Shown here piece after piece: positions 43,287 through 53,319 of a stretch of DNA of 64,000 bases. The notes beneath the pieces are model-generated. The model was not told where the DNA came from and ran no database searches. It was given only the letters and a program-made list of their open reading frames with translations. The stretch lies in assembly GCF_000685865.1 (NCBI RefSeq), contig NZ_JMKS01000005.1, positions 434,001 through 498,000 on the forward strand, written 5' to 3'. Made by a program: the position numbers and the translations under genes. The stretch comes from Exiguobacterium antarcticum DSM 14480 (GTDB lineage Bacteria > Bacillota > Bacilli > Exiguobacteriales > Exiguobacteriaceae). Each line of letters opens with the position of its first letter. The first letter of the stretch is position 1.

Positions 43287-43597
43287 TTTGGATTAATCTA
43301 GGAATTATCGTTTTGGCGATCATCGGTTTGGTGATTTATGGAGCGACTCTTTACAAAAAGAAGATTTCAAAAGATGTGACTGTCATGAAGCAACTACTCG
43401 AACGTTTCTCAATCCGTCAACAAACGTTACAAACAGGGATTGATCATACGACGAGTCGGATTGATCAAATCAAAGGAAACATCGATCATTTGGTCGCAGA
43501 AGGCAAACGTGTTGAGCAAGGTGGACGCCAACTTTTTACCGAAGGACAGCGTCTTAAAACTGAGGTTGAACATACGGCTGGACTTAAACCATTTTGA
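43283..43597 (+). CDS. Small membrane protein with coiled coil, unknown function
   Basis: A 104-residue protein. It has one N-terminal transmembrane helix (WINLGIIVLAIIGLVIYGATL) and a long helical, heptad-like region (about 28-90) rich in Gln, Asp and Ile. This layout resembles DUF948-type proteins, but I cannot place it in a family. It overlaps aroK by four bases and has the ribosome site GGAGGAG, so it is probably the last gene of the comG-aroK transcript. Confidence 0.75.
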   Translation: MIWINLGIIVLAIIGLVIYGATLYKKKISKDVTVMKQLLERFSIRQQTLQTGIDHTTSRIDQIKGNIDHLVAEGKRVEQGGRQLFTEGQRLKTEVEHTAGLKPF

Positions 43598-43630
43598 AAT
43601 GGCTTTCATCGGCTGAATATGAAACAATAG

Positions 43631-43660
43631 GAGGGAAGGGACTTTGTCCTTTCTCTCTTT
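43631..43660 (+). terminator. Terminator at the end of the comG-aroK group
   Basis: GAGGGAAGGGAC and GTCCTTTCTCTC pair with one or two mismatches around a three-base loop. The T run is short. Confidence 0.65.
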
Positions 43661-43779
43661 GCTTGTGTTCAATTTCCGAATAAACCTAGAAAAAAAGATT
43701 TTTAATTGGTAGAATGTAATTGAAAGTTGAACAATAAAGAGAAAAGGAAGCAAAAATGTTCGTAATTAGGGGGAAAAGT

Positions 43780-44862
43780 ATGAGTCAGACGACATTGAAG
43801 AGAACACCATTGTTCGACATGATTGCGCCAACGGGGAAAATGGTCGATTTTGCAGGTTTTGAAATGCCGGTTCTGTTTTCATCGATTAAGGAAGAACATC
43901 TAGCAGTCCGGGAGCAGGTTGGGATGTTCGATGTGTCGCACATGGGCGAGTTATTTGTAACGGGTCCAGATGCGCTTTCGTTTCTTCAACATACACTGTC
44001 CAATGATATTTCGAAAATTGTGATTGGCCAAGCGCAGTATAATGTTCTTTGCCAAGAAGACGGGGGGACCGTCGATGATTTATTAGTTTATCGTCTGGCA
44101 GAACACGATTACTTGCTTGTTGTCAATGCATCGAATATTGAAAAAGACGAAACCCATTTACGCCAGTACCTGCAGGGTGACGTGACACTAGAAAATCAGT
44201 CGGACGCGTATGGTCAAATTGCGGTTCAAGGTCCAAAAGCAATGGAAGTCTTAAATACGTTGACTGAACTGGCGTTAGACGAAATCAAGTTTTTCCGCTT
44301 TGTTCAAGGACAATTAGCGGGCGTCGATATGTTGGTGTCACGGAGTGGTTATACGGGAGAAGATGGTTTTGAGCTGTATATGCGGGCTTCGGACGCGGGT
44401 GTCGTCTGGCAGGCATTGATTGAAGCAGGCGTCATGCCATGTGGTCTAGGCGCGCGAGATACGTTACGATTCGAGGCATGTTTACCTTTATACGGTCATG
44501 AACTGTCGGCGACGATTTCACCGATTGAAGCGGGTATGGGATTTGCAGTCAAACCACAGGTCAAATCGTTTGTTGGGTCCGATGTATTGCTGAAGCAAAA
44601 AGAACAAGGACCAGGACGTCGCTTGATCGGTCTTGAACTGTTGGACAAAGGGATTGCCCGTCAGGATGCTCCTGTGTTAGTCAATGGAGAAACGGTTGGG
44701 TTCGTCACGACGGGGACATTGCCTCCAACGGTTGGTAAAGCGATCGCTTTGGCATTAGTCCCAACGGAATATGCGACGGGTGATTCGTTTGAAGTCGAAG
44801 TGCGTGGAAAAAAACTAGCGGCAAGACGGATCGACACACCGTTTTATCGCCGGAGTAAATAA
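43780..44862 (+). CDS. gcvT: Glycine cleavage system T protein (aminomethyltransferase)
   Basis: A 360-residue aminomethyltransferase that moves the methylene carbon of glycine to tetrahydrofolate. Motifs include [31 protein letters not shown] (folate site region), [14 protein letters not shown] and [16 protein letters not shown] 43780 is preceded by AGGGGG. It is first in gcvT-gcvPA-gcvPB. The leader is short (about 120 bases from the previous hairpin) and has no glycine riboswitch features that I can see, unlike Bacillus subtilis. Confidence 0.95.
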   Translation: MSQTTLKRTPLFDMIAPTGKMVDFAGFEMPVLFSSIKEEHLAVREQVGMFDVSHMGELFVTGPDALSFLQHTLSNDISKIVIGQAQYNVLCQEDGGTVDDLLVYRLAEHDYLLVVNASNIEKDETHLRQYLQGDVTLENQSDAYGQIAVQGPKAMEVLNTLTELALDEIKFFRFVQGQLAGVDMLVSRSGYTGEDGFELYMRASDAGVVWQALIEAGVMPCGLGARDTLRFEACLPLYGHELSATISPIEAGMGFAVKPQVKSFVGSDVLLKQKEQGPGRRLIGLELLDKGIARQDAPVLVNGETVGFVTTGTLPPTVGKAIALALVPTEYATGDSFEVEVRGKKLAARRIDTPFYRRSK

Positions 44863-44876
44863 GGGGGAACTAAAAG

Positions 44877-46223
44877 ATGGATTTTCGTTATTTACCGATG
44901 ACACAAGAAGACGAACAAGAGATGTTACAGACGATTGGTGCAGATTCGATTGAGGATTTACTAGCTGATATTCCAGCAAGCGTTCGCGATAAAGGAACGT
45001 TAGAAGCAGTCGGCATTCCCTTGCCGGAAACGGATTTAATCCGAACACTCTCAAAACTCGCTGATCAAAACATGAATACGAAACAATATCCATCTTTCCT
45101 GGGTGCCGGAATTTATGATCATTACGCACCAGCGGTCGTCAACCATATGTTACTTCGGTCCGAGTTCTATACGGCCTATACGCCCTATCAGCCGGAGATT
45201 TCGCAAGGGGAGCTTCAAGCCATTTTTGAATATCAGACAATGATTTGTGAATTAACGGGAATGGATGTCGCGAATTCATCGATGTATGACGGAATCACGG
45301 CGCTTGCAGAAGCCGCAATGCTCGCTTGTGCCCATAAAAAGAAAAAAACGATTGTTTTGTCTGACGGTGTTCATCCGGAAGCCCATGATGTTGTCCGAAC
45401 GTATGCAAACGGTCCGGGTCTTCAAGTAGCGACGTTACCACTTGACCGTGGTGAGACGGCAATCGATCAATTAGATGAGCTCGATGATGTTGCTTGTGTC
45501 ATCGTCCAGTATCCGAACTTCTACGGGCGGGTCGAAAACTTACAGGCGTTAGCAGACGCTACCCATGCGAAGGGTGGTTTGTTCATCGTGTCCGCAAACC
45601 CACTTGCACTCGGATTGTTAGAAGCGCCGGGAAAACTTGGGGCGGATATCACGATTGGTGACTGCCAGCCGTTTGGGATCCCGCAGAGCTTTGGTGGACC
45701 GACATGCGGTTATTTCACGACGACAAAAGCCTTGATGCGGAAAATTCCAGGGCGTCTAGTCGGTCAAACGGTCGACGAAGACGGGAAACGTGGGTTTGTC
45801 TTGACTTTACAAGCACGCGAACAGCACATACGCCGAGATAAAGCCACTTCTAACATCTGTTCGAATCAGGCCTTGAATGCATTGGCGGCTTCGATCGCGA
45901 TGAGTGCACTCGGGAAAAAAGGAATCCGGGAACTGGCGACACGTAATCTCCAGACAGCCTATGCCTTGAAAAAATCATTGATGGAAGCTGGATTCCGAAT
46001 CATCGACGATGGTCCAAGCTTCAATGAGTTTGTCGTTGAATTGCCGATCGATGCGACGGAAGCCAGTAAACAGTTGTTAAAATCAGGAATCATCGGCGGG
46101 TTGCCACTTGGTACGTTTGATGAGAAACGATCCAATCAGATGCTTGTTTGTGCCACGGAACTACGGACAAAAGAAGAACTTGATCAATTCGTGACAGCAC
46201 TAGGGGGACTGACTCATGCATAA
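44877..46223 (+). CDS. gcvPA: Glycine dehydrogenase (decarboxylating) subunit 1
   Basis: A 448-residue subunit of the P protein, corresponding to the N-terminal half of single-chain GcvP. It has [52 protein letters not shown] and [19 protein letters not shown], all characteristic. With subunit 2 it decarboxylates glycine and loads the lipoylated H protein. ATG follows AAGGGGGAAC. Its end overlaps gcvPB by eight bases. Confidence 0.97.
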   Translation: MDFRYLPMTQEDEQEMLQTIGADSIEDLLADIPASVRDKGTLEAVGIPLPETDLIRTLSKLADQNMNTKQYPSFLGAGIYDHYAPAVVNHMLLRSEFYTAYTPYQPEISQGELQAIFEYQTMICELTGMDVANSSMYDGITALAEAAMLACAHKKKKTIVLSDGVHPEAHDVVRTYANGPGLQVATLPLDRGETAIDQLDELDDVACVIVQYPNFYGRVENLQALADATHAKGGLFIVSANPLALGLLEAPGKLGADITIGDCQPFGIPQSFGGPTCGYFTTTKALMRKIPGRLVGQTVDEDGKRGFVLTLQAREQHIRRDKATSNICSNQALNALAASIAMSALGKKGIRELATRNLQTAYALKKSLMEAGFRIIDDGPSFNEFVVELPIDATEASKQLLKSGIIGGLPLGTFDEKRSNQMLVCATELRTKEELDQFVTALGGLTHA

Positions 46224-47694
46224 ATCCAGTGAACAGACATTGATTTTTGAAATTTCGAGAGCCGGTCGTGTGGCTTACAGCTTACCGCTTCCAACTGTCG
46301 AAGAAGTAGCGGCAGAAGAGTTGTTGCCGGCGCACTTATTACGTCAAGAAGACGTCGAGTTACCGGAAGTCTCGGAACTTGACCTGGTTCGCCACTATAC
46401 GGCACTCTCCAACCGGAACCACGGTGTTGATTCTGGCTTCTACCCACTCGGTTCGTGTACGATGAAATACAATCCAAAAATTAATGAAGATATGGCACGT
46501 CTACCGGGGTTTGCGCATATTCACCCGCTCCAACCCGTTGAGAGTGTCCAAGGCGCTCTTGGTCTGATGTATGATTTGCAAGAAAAACTGGCTGTCATCA
46601 CGGGAATGGATGAAGTGACGTTACAACCGGCAGCAGGTGCTCACGGCGAATGGACAGGCTTGATGTTGATCAAGGCCTATCATCACGCGCGAGGAGACTT
46701 TAAACGGACGAAAGTCCTTGTACCCGATTCAGCGCACGGGACCAACCCAGCTTCGGCGTCGGTCGCCGGTTTTGATACGGTAACCGTCTTGTCTGATGCG
46801 CGGGGCCTGGTGGATTTAGCGGACTTGAAGAGTAAGGTCGGCGAGGATACAGCGGCTTTGATGCTGACGAATCCGAATACACTTGGTTTGTTTGAGTCGG
46901 ACATCGTCGAGATTGCGAAAGCAGTCCACGAAGCAGGTGGGAAGCTGTATTATGATGGAGCGAATTCAAACGCTATCATGGGGATCGCACGTCCCGGAGA
47001 TATGGGCTTTGATGTCGTTCACTTGAATCTTCATAAGACATTTACAGGTCCTCACGGTGGCGGCGGTCCGGGTTCGGGTCCGGTTGGTGTCAAACAGGAT
47101 TTGATTCCGTACTTGCCAAAACCAATCGTCGCGAAGACCGACGACGGGTTTGTGCTCGATTATGATCGCCCAGAATCGATCGGACGCGTCAAACCATTTT
47201 ACGGGAACTTTGGGATCAACGTTCGGGCGTACAGTTACATCCGGACGATGGGAGGAGCAGGTCTTGCCCGTGTCTCGAAAGAAGCCGTCTTGAATGCCAA
47301 CTATATGCTCGCCCGATTAAAAGGCGCATATGATGCACCGTATGACGTCTACTGCAAACATGAATTTGTTTTATCAGGCCGTCGTCAAAAGGCACTGGGT
47401 GTACGGACGCTTGATATCGCCAAACGACTGCTCGATTTTGGTTATCACCCACCTACGATTTATTTCCCGTTAAACGTCGAAGAATGTATCATGATTGAGC
47501 CGACGGAAACGGAATCGAAGGAGACGTTGGATGCGTTCTGTGACGCGATGCTACAAATTGCAAAAGAAGTCGAGGAAACACCGGATGTCGTCTTGAATGC
47601 ACCACATACGACGGTCGTCAAGCGAATGGATGAAACGTTGGCTGCGCGTAAACCAGTCCTACGGTATCAACCGAAACAAGAAGTGCACGTATAA
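46216..47694 (+). CDS. gcvPB: Glycine dehydrogenase (decarboxylating) subunit 2
   Basis: A 492-residue PLP subunit. The PLP lysine lies in [16 protein letters not shown], with [10 protein letters not shown] and [14 protein letters not shown] as other family motifs. It is the C-terminal half equivalent of GcvP and pairs with GcvPA. ATG 46216 overlaps the preceding gene. It is the last gene before a perfect-palindrome terminator. lipM, needed to lipoylate the H protein, lies just downstream. Confidence 0.97.
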   Translation: MHKSSEQTLIFEISRAGRVAYSLPLPTVEEVAAEELLPAHLLRQEDVELPEVSELDLVRHYTALSNRNHGVDSGFYPLGSCTMKYNPKINEDMARLPGFAHIHPLQPVESVQGALGLMYDLQEKLAVITGMDEVTLQPAAGAHGEWTGLMLIKAYHHARGDFKRTKVLVPDSAHGTNPASASVAGFDTVTVLSDARGLVDLADLKSKVGEDTAALMLTNPNTLGLFESDIVEIAKAVHEAGGKLYYDGANSNAIMGIARPGDMGFDVVHLNLHKTFTGPHGGGGPGSGPVGVKQDLIPYLPKPIVAKTDDGFVLDYDRPESIGRVKPFYGNFGINVRAYSYIRTMGGAGLARVSKEAVLNANYMLARLKGAYDAPYDVYCKHEFVLSGRRQKALGVRTLDIAKRLLDFGYHPPTIYFPLNVEECIMIEPTETESKETLDAFCDAMLQIAKEVEETPDVVLNAPHTTVVKRMDETLAARKPVLRYQPKQEVHV

Positions 47695-47696
47695 TC

Positions 47697-47737
47697 AAAA
47701 AAACCATCCCCGTCAGTACTGACGGGGATGGTTTTTG
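47697..47737. terminator. Bidirectional terminator between gcvPB and the rhodanese gene
   Basis: AAAACCATCCCCGTCAGT and ACTGACGGGGATGGTTTT form a perfect 18-base palindrome with almost no loop, flanked by A and T runs. It serves both convergent genes. Confidence 0.92.
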
Positions 47738-47748
47738 TGAACAGGAGA

Positions 47749-48129
47749 TTAGCTACGTTTGACTTTTCCTGTCCATTGTTTGAATCCACCTTTGAGTTGG
47801 TAGAGGTTTGTATAACCAGCTTTTTTCAACACTTTGGCAGCTTGCGAAGAACGCATGTTGCCTTGGCAATACAAGTAGATCGGCATATCCTTACGTAATT
47901 CTTTTGCCCGCATCTTCATTTGGCTGACCGGTATGTTACGCGCGCCAATGATGTGACCACCTTTGAATTCTTGTGTTTCGCGGACATCGACGATTTGTGC
48001 TTTTCGATAATTGGCGCGGAATTCTTCTTGTGACAGTTTTGTGATTCCTTTGACCGGCATGAAACGCCATGCGATATAAGCGATCAAGGCTACCCACAAG
48101 ACGATCGTGATAATTGTACTGGTTTCCAT
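47749..48129 (-). CDS. Membrane-anchored rhodanese-like protein (YqhL)
   Basis: A 126-residue protein with one N-terminal helix (TIITIVLWVALIAYIAWRFM) and a rhodanese domain. The active-site loop is YCQGNMRSSQAA with the catalytic Cys, and there is the usual VDVRETQEFKGGHI. It should handle persulfide sulphur at the membrane face. ATG 48129 is chosen because GGAAG lies six bases away on the minus strand; longer frames have no site. It diverges from lipM. Confidence 0.9.
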   Translation of the reverse strand: METSTIITIVLWVALIAYIAWRFMPVKGITKLSQEEFRANYRKAQIVDVRETQEFKGGHIIGARNIPVSQMKMRAKELRKDMPIYLYCQGNMRSSQAAKVLKKAGYTNLYQLKGGFKQWTGKVKRS

Positions 48130-48268
48130 AGCTAACTTCCAACCCCTTCGTTCAGATAACATCCTTATCATTATAGTAAACGAAATCGATTTCGGCAATC
48201 GACTCGTCGTTGCGCAGGACAGAAAGGGTCTGATACACTAATACGGAAACGTTTTTGGGGGTGTTTGC

Positions 48269-49099
48269 TTGATAAGAGAGTGGCAAGTATTGACGACCGA
48301 ACGATTGGAACCGGCTCTAAACATGGCGATTGACGAAGCCTTGATCGGATTTGTAGGCCGTGGGGAAGTAGCTCCCACACTTCGTTTTTATTCGTGGGAA
48401 CCTAGAGGGTTGAGTGTTGGTCATTTTCAGCGCGCAGTTAAGGATATTGATCGAGAACGGATTGAGCAACTAGGAATCCCGATCGTCCGTCGGATGACGG
48501 GGGGGCGGGCGGTTCTTCATGCTGATGAATTGACGTATAGTATCGTCATTCCAGAAACGTCAGAGGGGTTACCGAAAACCGTCATCGAAAGTTATCGGAT
48601 GCTGACGGAAGGAGTCCGTAAAGGGTATCATCATTTAGGAATTCCGGTCGAATTTTCAGTTCCGATGACGGAACAAGAAAAAGAAGAGTTACGAAAACCT
48701 AAATCGGCCGTCTGTTTTGATGCGGCGTCGTACTATGAACTTGCGGTCGGGAAACGAAAGGTTGCTGGCAGTGCGCAAGTGCGGCATCAAGGTGTCGTCT
48801 TACAACATGGATCAGTTCCGCTTTCGGTAGATGAAGGTGAACTGTTCGACTGTTTCGTGTATGAAGATGAGACGATCCGGGAACGGATGAAAGCGCGTTT
48901 TGCCGGAAAGGCGGTTGCCTTAAATGAGTTGGCGGGACGGACTGTATCATTCGAAGAAGTCCGTGTCGCCTTTTTAAAGGGGTTCGAAGAGGCCCTTCAG
49001 TTGACATTCACACCCCTTGAATTCACAGAACACCAATGGCAGGAAATTGAGCGGTTAGCAGCGAAATACCGTAGTGAAGAATGGAACTGGAAGCGCTAA
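48269..49099 (+). CDS. lipM: Octanoyltransferase LipM
   Basis: A 276-residue octanoyl-ACP:protein octanoyltransferase of the LipM (LplA-like) family. It has RRMTGGRAVLHADELTYSI, the catalytic Cys in SAVCFDAASY, and the Lys in KRKVAGSAQ. It transfers octanoate to the GcvH protein as the first step of lipoylation, which fits its place next to gcvPA-PB. The start is TTG at 48269 after TGGGGGTG. Its homologue in Bacillus (YqhM) is at the same place. Confidence 0.95.
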   Translation: MIREWQVLTTERLEPALNMAIDEALIGFVGRGEVAPTLRFYSWEPRGLSVGHFQRAVKDIDRERIEQLGIPIVRRMTGGRAVLHADELTYSIVIPETSEGLPKTVIESYRMLTEGVRKGYHHLGIPVEFSVPMTEQEKEELRKPKSAVCFDAASYYELAVGKRKVAGSAQVRHQGVVLQHGSVPLSVDEGELFDCFVYEDETIRERMKARFAGKAVALNELAGRTVSFEEVRVAFLKGFEEALQLTFTPLEFTEHQWQEIERLAAKYRSEEWNWKR

Positions 49100-49123
49100 A
49101 GAGATGGATTGGAAGGTGATGTC

Positions 49124-49546
49124 GTGCCGACTCCGAGCATGGAAGATTATTTGGAACAAATCTATATTTTGATAGAAGAAAAAGGATATGCCCGCGTTTC
49201 TGATATCGCGGAACTGTTAGGTGTCCACCCGTCCTCCGTGACGAAGATGGTCCAAAAACTGGATCGTGAAGAATATCTTGTCTACGAGAAGTATCGTGGT
49301 CTGATGTTGACGGCAAAAGGTCGGAAAATTGGGAAACGGTTGGTCGAACGCCATGCTTTATTAGAAGATTTTTTACGGCTCGTTGGTGTGGATGAATCCT
49401 TGATTTATAAAGATGTAGAAGGAATCGAACACCATATCAGTATCGAAGCTTTAGATAAAATCAATGGGATGATTCAATTTTTTGCAGAACGACCTGAACT
49501 ACAAGAAGAATTTCAAAAACACCAACAAGTACACCCAGAAGACTGA
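49124..49546 (+). CDS. mntR: Manganese-responsive transcriptional repressor MntR
   Basis: A 140-residue DtxR-family regulator. The N-terminal winged helix has [20 protein letters not shown], and the metal residues Asp8 and Glu11 ([14 protein letters not shown]) and EGIEHH match those of Bacillus MntR. It represses manganese uptake when manganese is plentiful. The start is GTG at 49124, five bases after GGAAGGTGAT; an upstream TTG would include the ribosome site. Its target genes are not in this window. Its terminator stem starts inside the end of the gene. Confidence 0.94.
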   Translation: MPTPSMEDYLEQIYILIEEKGYARVSDIAELLGVHPSSVTKMVQKLDREEYLVYEKYRGLMLTAKGRKIGKRLVERHALLEDFLRLVGVDESLIYKDVEGIEHHISIEALDKINGMIQFFAERPELQEEFQKHQQVHPED

Positions 49547-49562
49547 GTGTACTTGTTTTTTG
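49524..49562 (+). terminator. Terminator of mntR (overlaps the coding end)
   Basis: AACAAGTACAC and GTGTACTTGTT pair perfectly, with a 12-base loop and a T run. The left arm lies inside the last codons of mntR. Confidence 0.85.
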
Positions 49563-49671
49563 TGTAGAAATAGATTAAAAGACGAACGATTTCTTGGGAA
49601 TGAATAATATAGTACGTAAAATTGGAGAGTTATGCTATACTGACGGTGAAAATCATCAGAGGGGGTGACGG

Positions 49672-50217
49672 GTGGATTCTCACCTGGATATGGAGATTGT
49701 CATTAAAGAAAAATTAATTTCAGAGTCGGAGCTTGCGACAAAAGTAAAAGAATTGGCATCTGCGATTGAACACGATGCAGCAGGGCGGCAAATTGTTTTA
49801 GTCGTAGTACTGAAAGGCTCAATGGTGTTTGCTGCCGATTTAATGCGTGAAATCAAAGGGAGTGTCCAAATCGATACGGTCGCTTGTTCTTCGTATGGTG
49901 CTAAAACGGTTTCGTCAGGACGCGTTCAGCTCAAAAAAGATTTAGATCTTGATGTAGAAGGAAAATATGTCGTCGTCGTGGAGGACATCATCGATACGGG
50001 TCATACACTAAGTTTCTTATGTGAGCACATGAAGTTGCATAAACCAGGTGTCCTGAAGATTTGTACATTGCTCGACAAACCTGCTCGGCGTGAAGTACCG
50101 TTGGCAGCTGATTATGTTGGGTTTGAGATTCCAGACTATTTTGTGATCGGGTATGGCATTGATTGTGCGGAAGAATACCGTAACCTGCCGTATGTCGGTT
50201 GGGTCGAGACCGACTAA
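49672..50217 (+). CDS. hpt: Hypoxanthine phosphoribosyltransferase
   Basis: A 181-residue purine salvage enzyme. It has the PRPP motif VVVVEDIIDTGHTLSFL, the PP loop VVVLKGSMVFAADL and the flexible-loop residues CSSYGAKTVSSGRVQL. It joins hypoxanthine or guanine to PRPP. GTG 49672 is used because GAGGGGG lies six bases before it. In Bacillus the main hpt copy is beside tilS and ftsH, so this may be a second copy or a relocated gene. Confidence 0.9.
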   Translation: MDSHLDMEIVIKEKLISESELATKVKELASAIEHDAAGRQIVLVVVLKGSMVFAADLMREIKGSVQIDTVACSSYGAKTVSSGRVQLKKDLDLDVEGKYVVVVEDIIDTGHTLSFLCEHMKLHKPGVLKICTLLDKPARREVPLAADYVGFEIPDYFVIGYGIDCAEEYRNLPYVGWVETD

Positions 50218-50262
50218 AAAACAGCAACCGGATGTCCGCAGTGGACATCCGGTTGCTGTTTG
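50216..50262. terminator. Bidirectional terminator between hpt and the YqhP-like gene
   Basis: AACAGCAACCGGATGTCC and GGACATCCGGTTGCTGTT form a perfect 18-base stem with a five-base loop. T-rich sequence follows on the plus strand and TTTTTT on the minus strand. Confidence 0.9.
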
Positions 50263-50267
50263 TTTGT

Positions 50268-50669
50268 TTAAAAAGCACGTTTTTTCTTTTTGCCTTTTTT
50301 GCCCTCGATGACGGTCAAGTGTGGTGCTTTTGACCGATCGCGAAGTGGGCGGACTTTATTGGAAGCAGGAGCTTTCGTCGTTTTGACCGGTTTCTTTTTA
50401 AATTCGGTCCGACGAGGTGGTTGATCACGTTTGGCATGCATTTTTTTGGACTGAGCCACAGACTTCCGGTATTGAGAGTTCGATCCGCTGCTGACGCTAT
50501 TTCGTGTTAAAAATTTAAACAGCAAGAAGATGATTCCAGCTGTAATCGCAAAAAACAGTAATTGTGAAAACAGACTACCAGGATCATTAGCAAGCTTATA
50601 TCCAAAGCCAACAAAAGCAAACAGTAACACGACCAGTGCAAATGTAGAGCCAATCCGTTGTCTAATCAT
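50268..50669 (-). CDS. SA1362-like membrane protein (YqhP)
   Basis: A 133-residue protein with two N-terminal helices (about 7-25 and 33-53) and a long, very basic, disordered tail (KKGKKKKRAF at the end, many Lys/Arg/Pro). This layout matches the SA1362 family, YqhP in Bacillus, of unknown function. ATG 50669 follows AGGGGTGAT on the minus strand. It lies downstream of the DUF1385 gene, with 20 bases between, and is probably co-transcribed. Confidence 0.8.
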   Translation of the reverse strand: MIRQRIGSTFALVVLLFAFVGFGYKLANDPGSLFSQLLFFAITAGIIFLLFKFLTRNSVSSGSNSQYRKSVAQSKKMHAKRDQPPRRTEFKKKPVKTTKAPASNKVRPLRDRSKAPHLTVIEGKKGKKKKRAF

Positions 50670-50689
50670 ATTATCACCCCTGTTATCAA

Positions 50690-51622
50690 TTAACCAAGTG
50701 CGTTCTCATGTAGGTTATCTTCCTGTTTTTCGAGTGCTTCAAACGCATAAATCGCAACCTCGATCTGTGAATCGTCTGGTTCTTTTGTCGTCAAGTACTG
50801 TAACCAAAGGCCGGGCAACGCGATGACACGTAATCCTTTGATGTTTTGGGCTTTGTTCGTTAATTGTAAAACTTCAAATGACAGACCGATGACGACAGGA
50901 AGTAACGCAATCCGAAAGGCGAGTCGGACCCATAAAGGATCAGTCGGCACGATTAAATAGACGAAAAACCCGACGATGACCGTGAAGATTAAGAAACTTG
51001 ACCCACATCGGTAATGGAGGCGACTACTCGTTCGAACATTTTCGACGGTCAACGGTCGCCCGCTTTCAACACAGTTGATGACTTTGTGTTCCGCTCCGTG
51101 ATATTGGAACAGCCGTTTAACGAGTGGGGTCAAGGAAATCAAATACAAGTAAGTGAAGAGAAGTGTCAGCTTAATGGATGCCTCAAGGATATTTTGAATC
51201 AAGTGACCGGACAACGCTGGGAAATAACTGAAGAGTGAGGCTAAAAAAGCAGGCAACAACGTGAAGAGTAGCTTACCGAAAAAGAACGACAATACGCCGA
51301 TGAAGGCGACACCAAGCCACTTCGTTAATTGTCCTTGATGGGCTTCTTCCGGTTCTTCCTCTCCGGGATTGACGCCGTAACGGTCACTTGCGAAGTTCAT
51401 GTGGCTCGCTCCGTTGGCGGAGGACTCGACTAATGCGAATAAACCACGAAGTAAAGGGATTTTTTTACCCATCGCAATCCGTCGGCGTATCGGTTTTTTT
51501 TGTTCGAACGTTTCGATCGTCGCATCGTTTCGCCGGATTGCCGAGACGGCATGGGTCGCATTTTGGAACATGACACCCTCGACGATGGCTTGTCCACCGA
51601 CGGGTGCTTTAGCAGTTTTCAT
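50690..51622 (-). CDS. DUF1385 membrane protein (YqhQ)
   Basis: A 310-residue membrane protein with PVGGQAIVEGVMFQ at the N-terminus, ALVESSANGA, and FQYHGAEHKVINCVESG with conserved His and Glu residues, typical of DUF1385. About four helices lie between residues 105 and 250. The function is unknown, although the motif-rich loops suggest a metal-dependent enzyme. The start is uncertain: ATG 51622 is 11 bases after AGGA, whereas ATG 51634 overlaps that site. Confidence 0.85.
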   Translation of the reverse strand: MKTAKAPVGGQAIVEGVMFQNATHAVSAIRRNDATIETFEQKKPIRRRIAMGKKIPLLRGLFALVESSANGASHMNFASDRYGVNPGEEEPEEAHQGQLTKWLGVAFIGVLSFFFGKLLFTLLPAFLASLFSYFPALSGHLIQNILEASIKLTLLFTYLYLISLTPLVKRLFQYHGAEHKVINCVESGRPLTVENVRTSSRLHYRCGSSFLIFTVIVGFFVYLIVPTDPLWVRLAFRIALLPVVIGLSFEVLQLTNKAQNIKGLRVIALPGLWLQYLTTKEPDDSQIEVAIYAFEALEKQEDNLHENALG

Positions 51623-51779
51623 ATAGAAACGCATCCTATCTTCAAGTAAAATATCGTGTACCGTCAGTTTACTTGATTTATGGGAAAAAGACTATGCTCA
51701 GCTGTCGAAGTCAGGTGAAAATTTAGGAGCCGGAAAACGACTTATGATACAATGACAGGGACAATCTGGAGGTGATGAG

Positions 51780-52202
51780 ATGCGGATATTGGTCTTGAAT
51801 GGACCGAACTTGAATTTGCTGGGTACACGAGAACCAACTACATATGGAACCAAGACGTTATCTGATTTAGAAGATCAGCTGAGGGAACGTTTTCAACAGG
51901 TTGATTTTCGGTTCATACAATCGAATCATGAAGGGGACTTGGTTGATCGGTTACACGAAGCGCGAGGATATGATGGAATCGTCTTCAATGCCGCTGCCTA
52001 TACGCATACGAGCATTGCCTTGAGGGATGCGATAGCAGCGATTGAAGCACCGACGATTGAAGTCCACCTGTCGAACGTGCACGCCCGTGAATCATTTCGA
52101 CACCACTCGATGTTAGCACCGGTTTGTCGTGGGGTCATCAGTGGACTCGGCATGAAGGGGTATCTACTAGCTGTTGAGGCATTGATTCATCCGTCTACAT
52201 AA
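51780..52202 (+). CDS. aroQ: 3-dehydroquinate dehydratase, type II
   Basis: A 140-residue dodecameric enzyme of the shikimate pathway. It has the signature LVLNGPNLNLLGTREP, with Tyr in TTYG, QSNHEGDLVDRLH, FNAAAYTHTSIALRDA, and the catalytic HLSNVHARESFRHHS. ATG 51780 follows GGAGGTGATG. The position (YqhS) is conserved. It is upstream of a peptidase gene, with 19 bases between. Confidence 0.97.
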   Translation: MRILVLNGPNLNLLGTREPTTYGTKTLSDLEDQLRERFQQVDFRFIQSNHEGDLVDRLHEARGYDGIVFNAAAYTHTSIALRDAIAAIEAPTIEVHLSNVHARESFRHHSMLAPVCRGVISGLGMKGYLLAVEALIHPST

Positions 52203-52221
52203 TAAAAGGGGGAAAACAGAC

Positions 52222-53286
52222 ATGAAACATCGTATCGAAGCACTCCAAACGGCTTTACAAGAACGTGACTTACCTGGTCTTCTCGTGACGAAGGCAGAAA
52301 ACATTCGTTATATTTCCGGATTTACCGGTTCGAGTGGTGCATGTCTTGTGACAGCTGAACAAGCCTATTTCGTAACGGATTTCCGTTATACGGAACAAGC
52401 GGCGGATCAAGTCAAAGGAATGGAAATCGTTCAAATCGAACGCTCGATTCCAGAGACGATGGGAGAATTGATGGTGGGTGCACGTGTCCGTGCAGTTGGC
52501 GTCGAAAAAGATGCGATGACGCTCAGTTCATTTGAAGCCTTCGATCAAGCTTCTTCGGTTGAGTTGGTACCGACGACGGGAATCGTCGAAAACCTACGCT
52601 TGATTAAGGATTCTTCAGAGATTAAGATGATTAAGGAAGCGGTGGAGTTGGCAGATGCTACGTTCCACCACATCTTGACGTATATTCAAGCAGGCAGAAC
52701 CGAGCTCGAAGTATCGAACGAACTTGAATTCTTCATGCGCAAACAAGGCGCGACGTCTTCTTCTTTCGATACGATTGTTGCTTCCGGTTACCGTTCGGCG
52801 TTACCACATGGCGTCGCAAGTTCAAAAGTCATCCAGACGGGCGAACTCGTCACACTGGATTTCGGTGCACTTCTGAACGGATACGTATCGGACATCACAC
52901 GGACAGTCGCGGTCGGTCCGATCAATCAGGAATTACAAACCATCTATGATACGGTTCTGAAAGCTCAGCTTGCGGGCGTAGATGGACTTCGTCCTGGGAT
53001 TACCGGAATCGAAGCCGATGCTTTGACGCGCGATATCATCAAAGACGCGGGATACGGGGAATACTTCGGACATTCGACAGGACACGGAATCGGCTTAGAG
53101 GTACATGAAGGACCGGGACTATCGTTCCGTTCCGAAACGAAACTTGAGCCGGGGATGATCGTCACCGTCGAACCGGGCATCTACGTTCCGCAGGTCGGTG
53201 GATGTCGGATCGAGGACGATGTCTTGATTACCGCATCAGGGCGTGAGATTCTGTCGTCTTCACCAAAAGAACTGATTACACTTTAA
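52222..53286 (+). CDS. papA: M24 family Xaa-Pro aminopeptidase (YqhT-like)
   Basis: A 354-residue pita-bread peptidase. The N-terminal creatinase-like domain (about 1-125) precedes the catalytic part. Metal ligands are in LDFGALLNGYVSDITRT (two Asp), GHSTGHGIGLEVHEGP (His), VTVEPGIYVP (Glu) and RIEDDVLIT (Glu). It removes N-terminal residues before proline. ATG 52222 follows AAAAGGGGG. Efp starts 33 bases later, so both are likely co-transcribed. Confidence 0.9.
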   Translation: MKHRIEALQTALQERDLPGLLVTKAENIRYISGFTGSSGACLVTAEQAYFVTDFRYTEQAADQVKGMEIVQIERSIPETMGELMVGARVRAVGVEKDAMTLSSFEAFDQASSVELVPTTGIVENLRLIKDSSEIKMIKEAVELADATFHHILTYIQAGRTELEVSNELEFFMRKQGATSSSFDTIVASGYRSALPHGVASSKVIQTGELVTLDFGALLNGYVSDITRTVAVGPINQELQTIYDTVLKAQLAGVDGLRPGITGIEADALTRDIIKDAGYGEYFGHSTGHGIGLEVHEGPGLSFRSETKLEPGMIVTVEPGIYVPQVGGCRIEDDVLITASGREILSSSPKELITL

Positions 53287-53319
53287 AACAGAAAGATCAA
53301 CATTTAGGAGGAACTTTTT

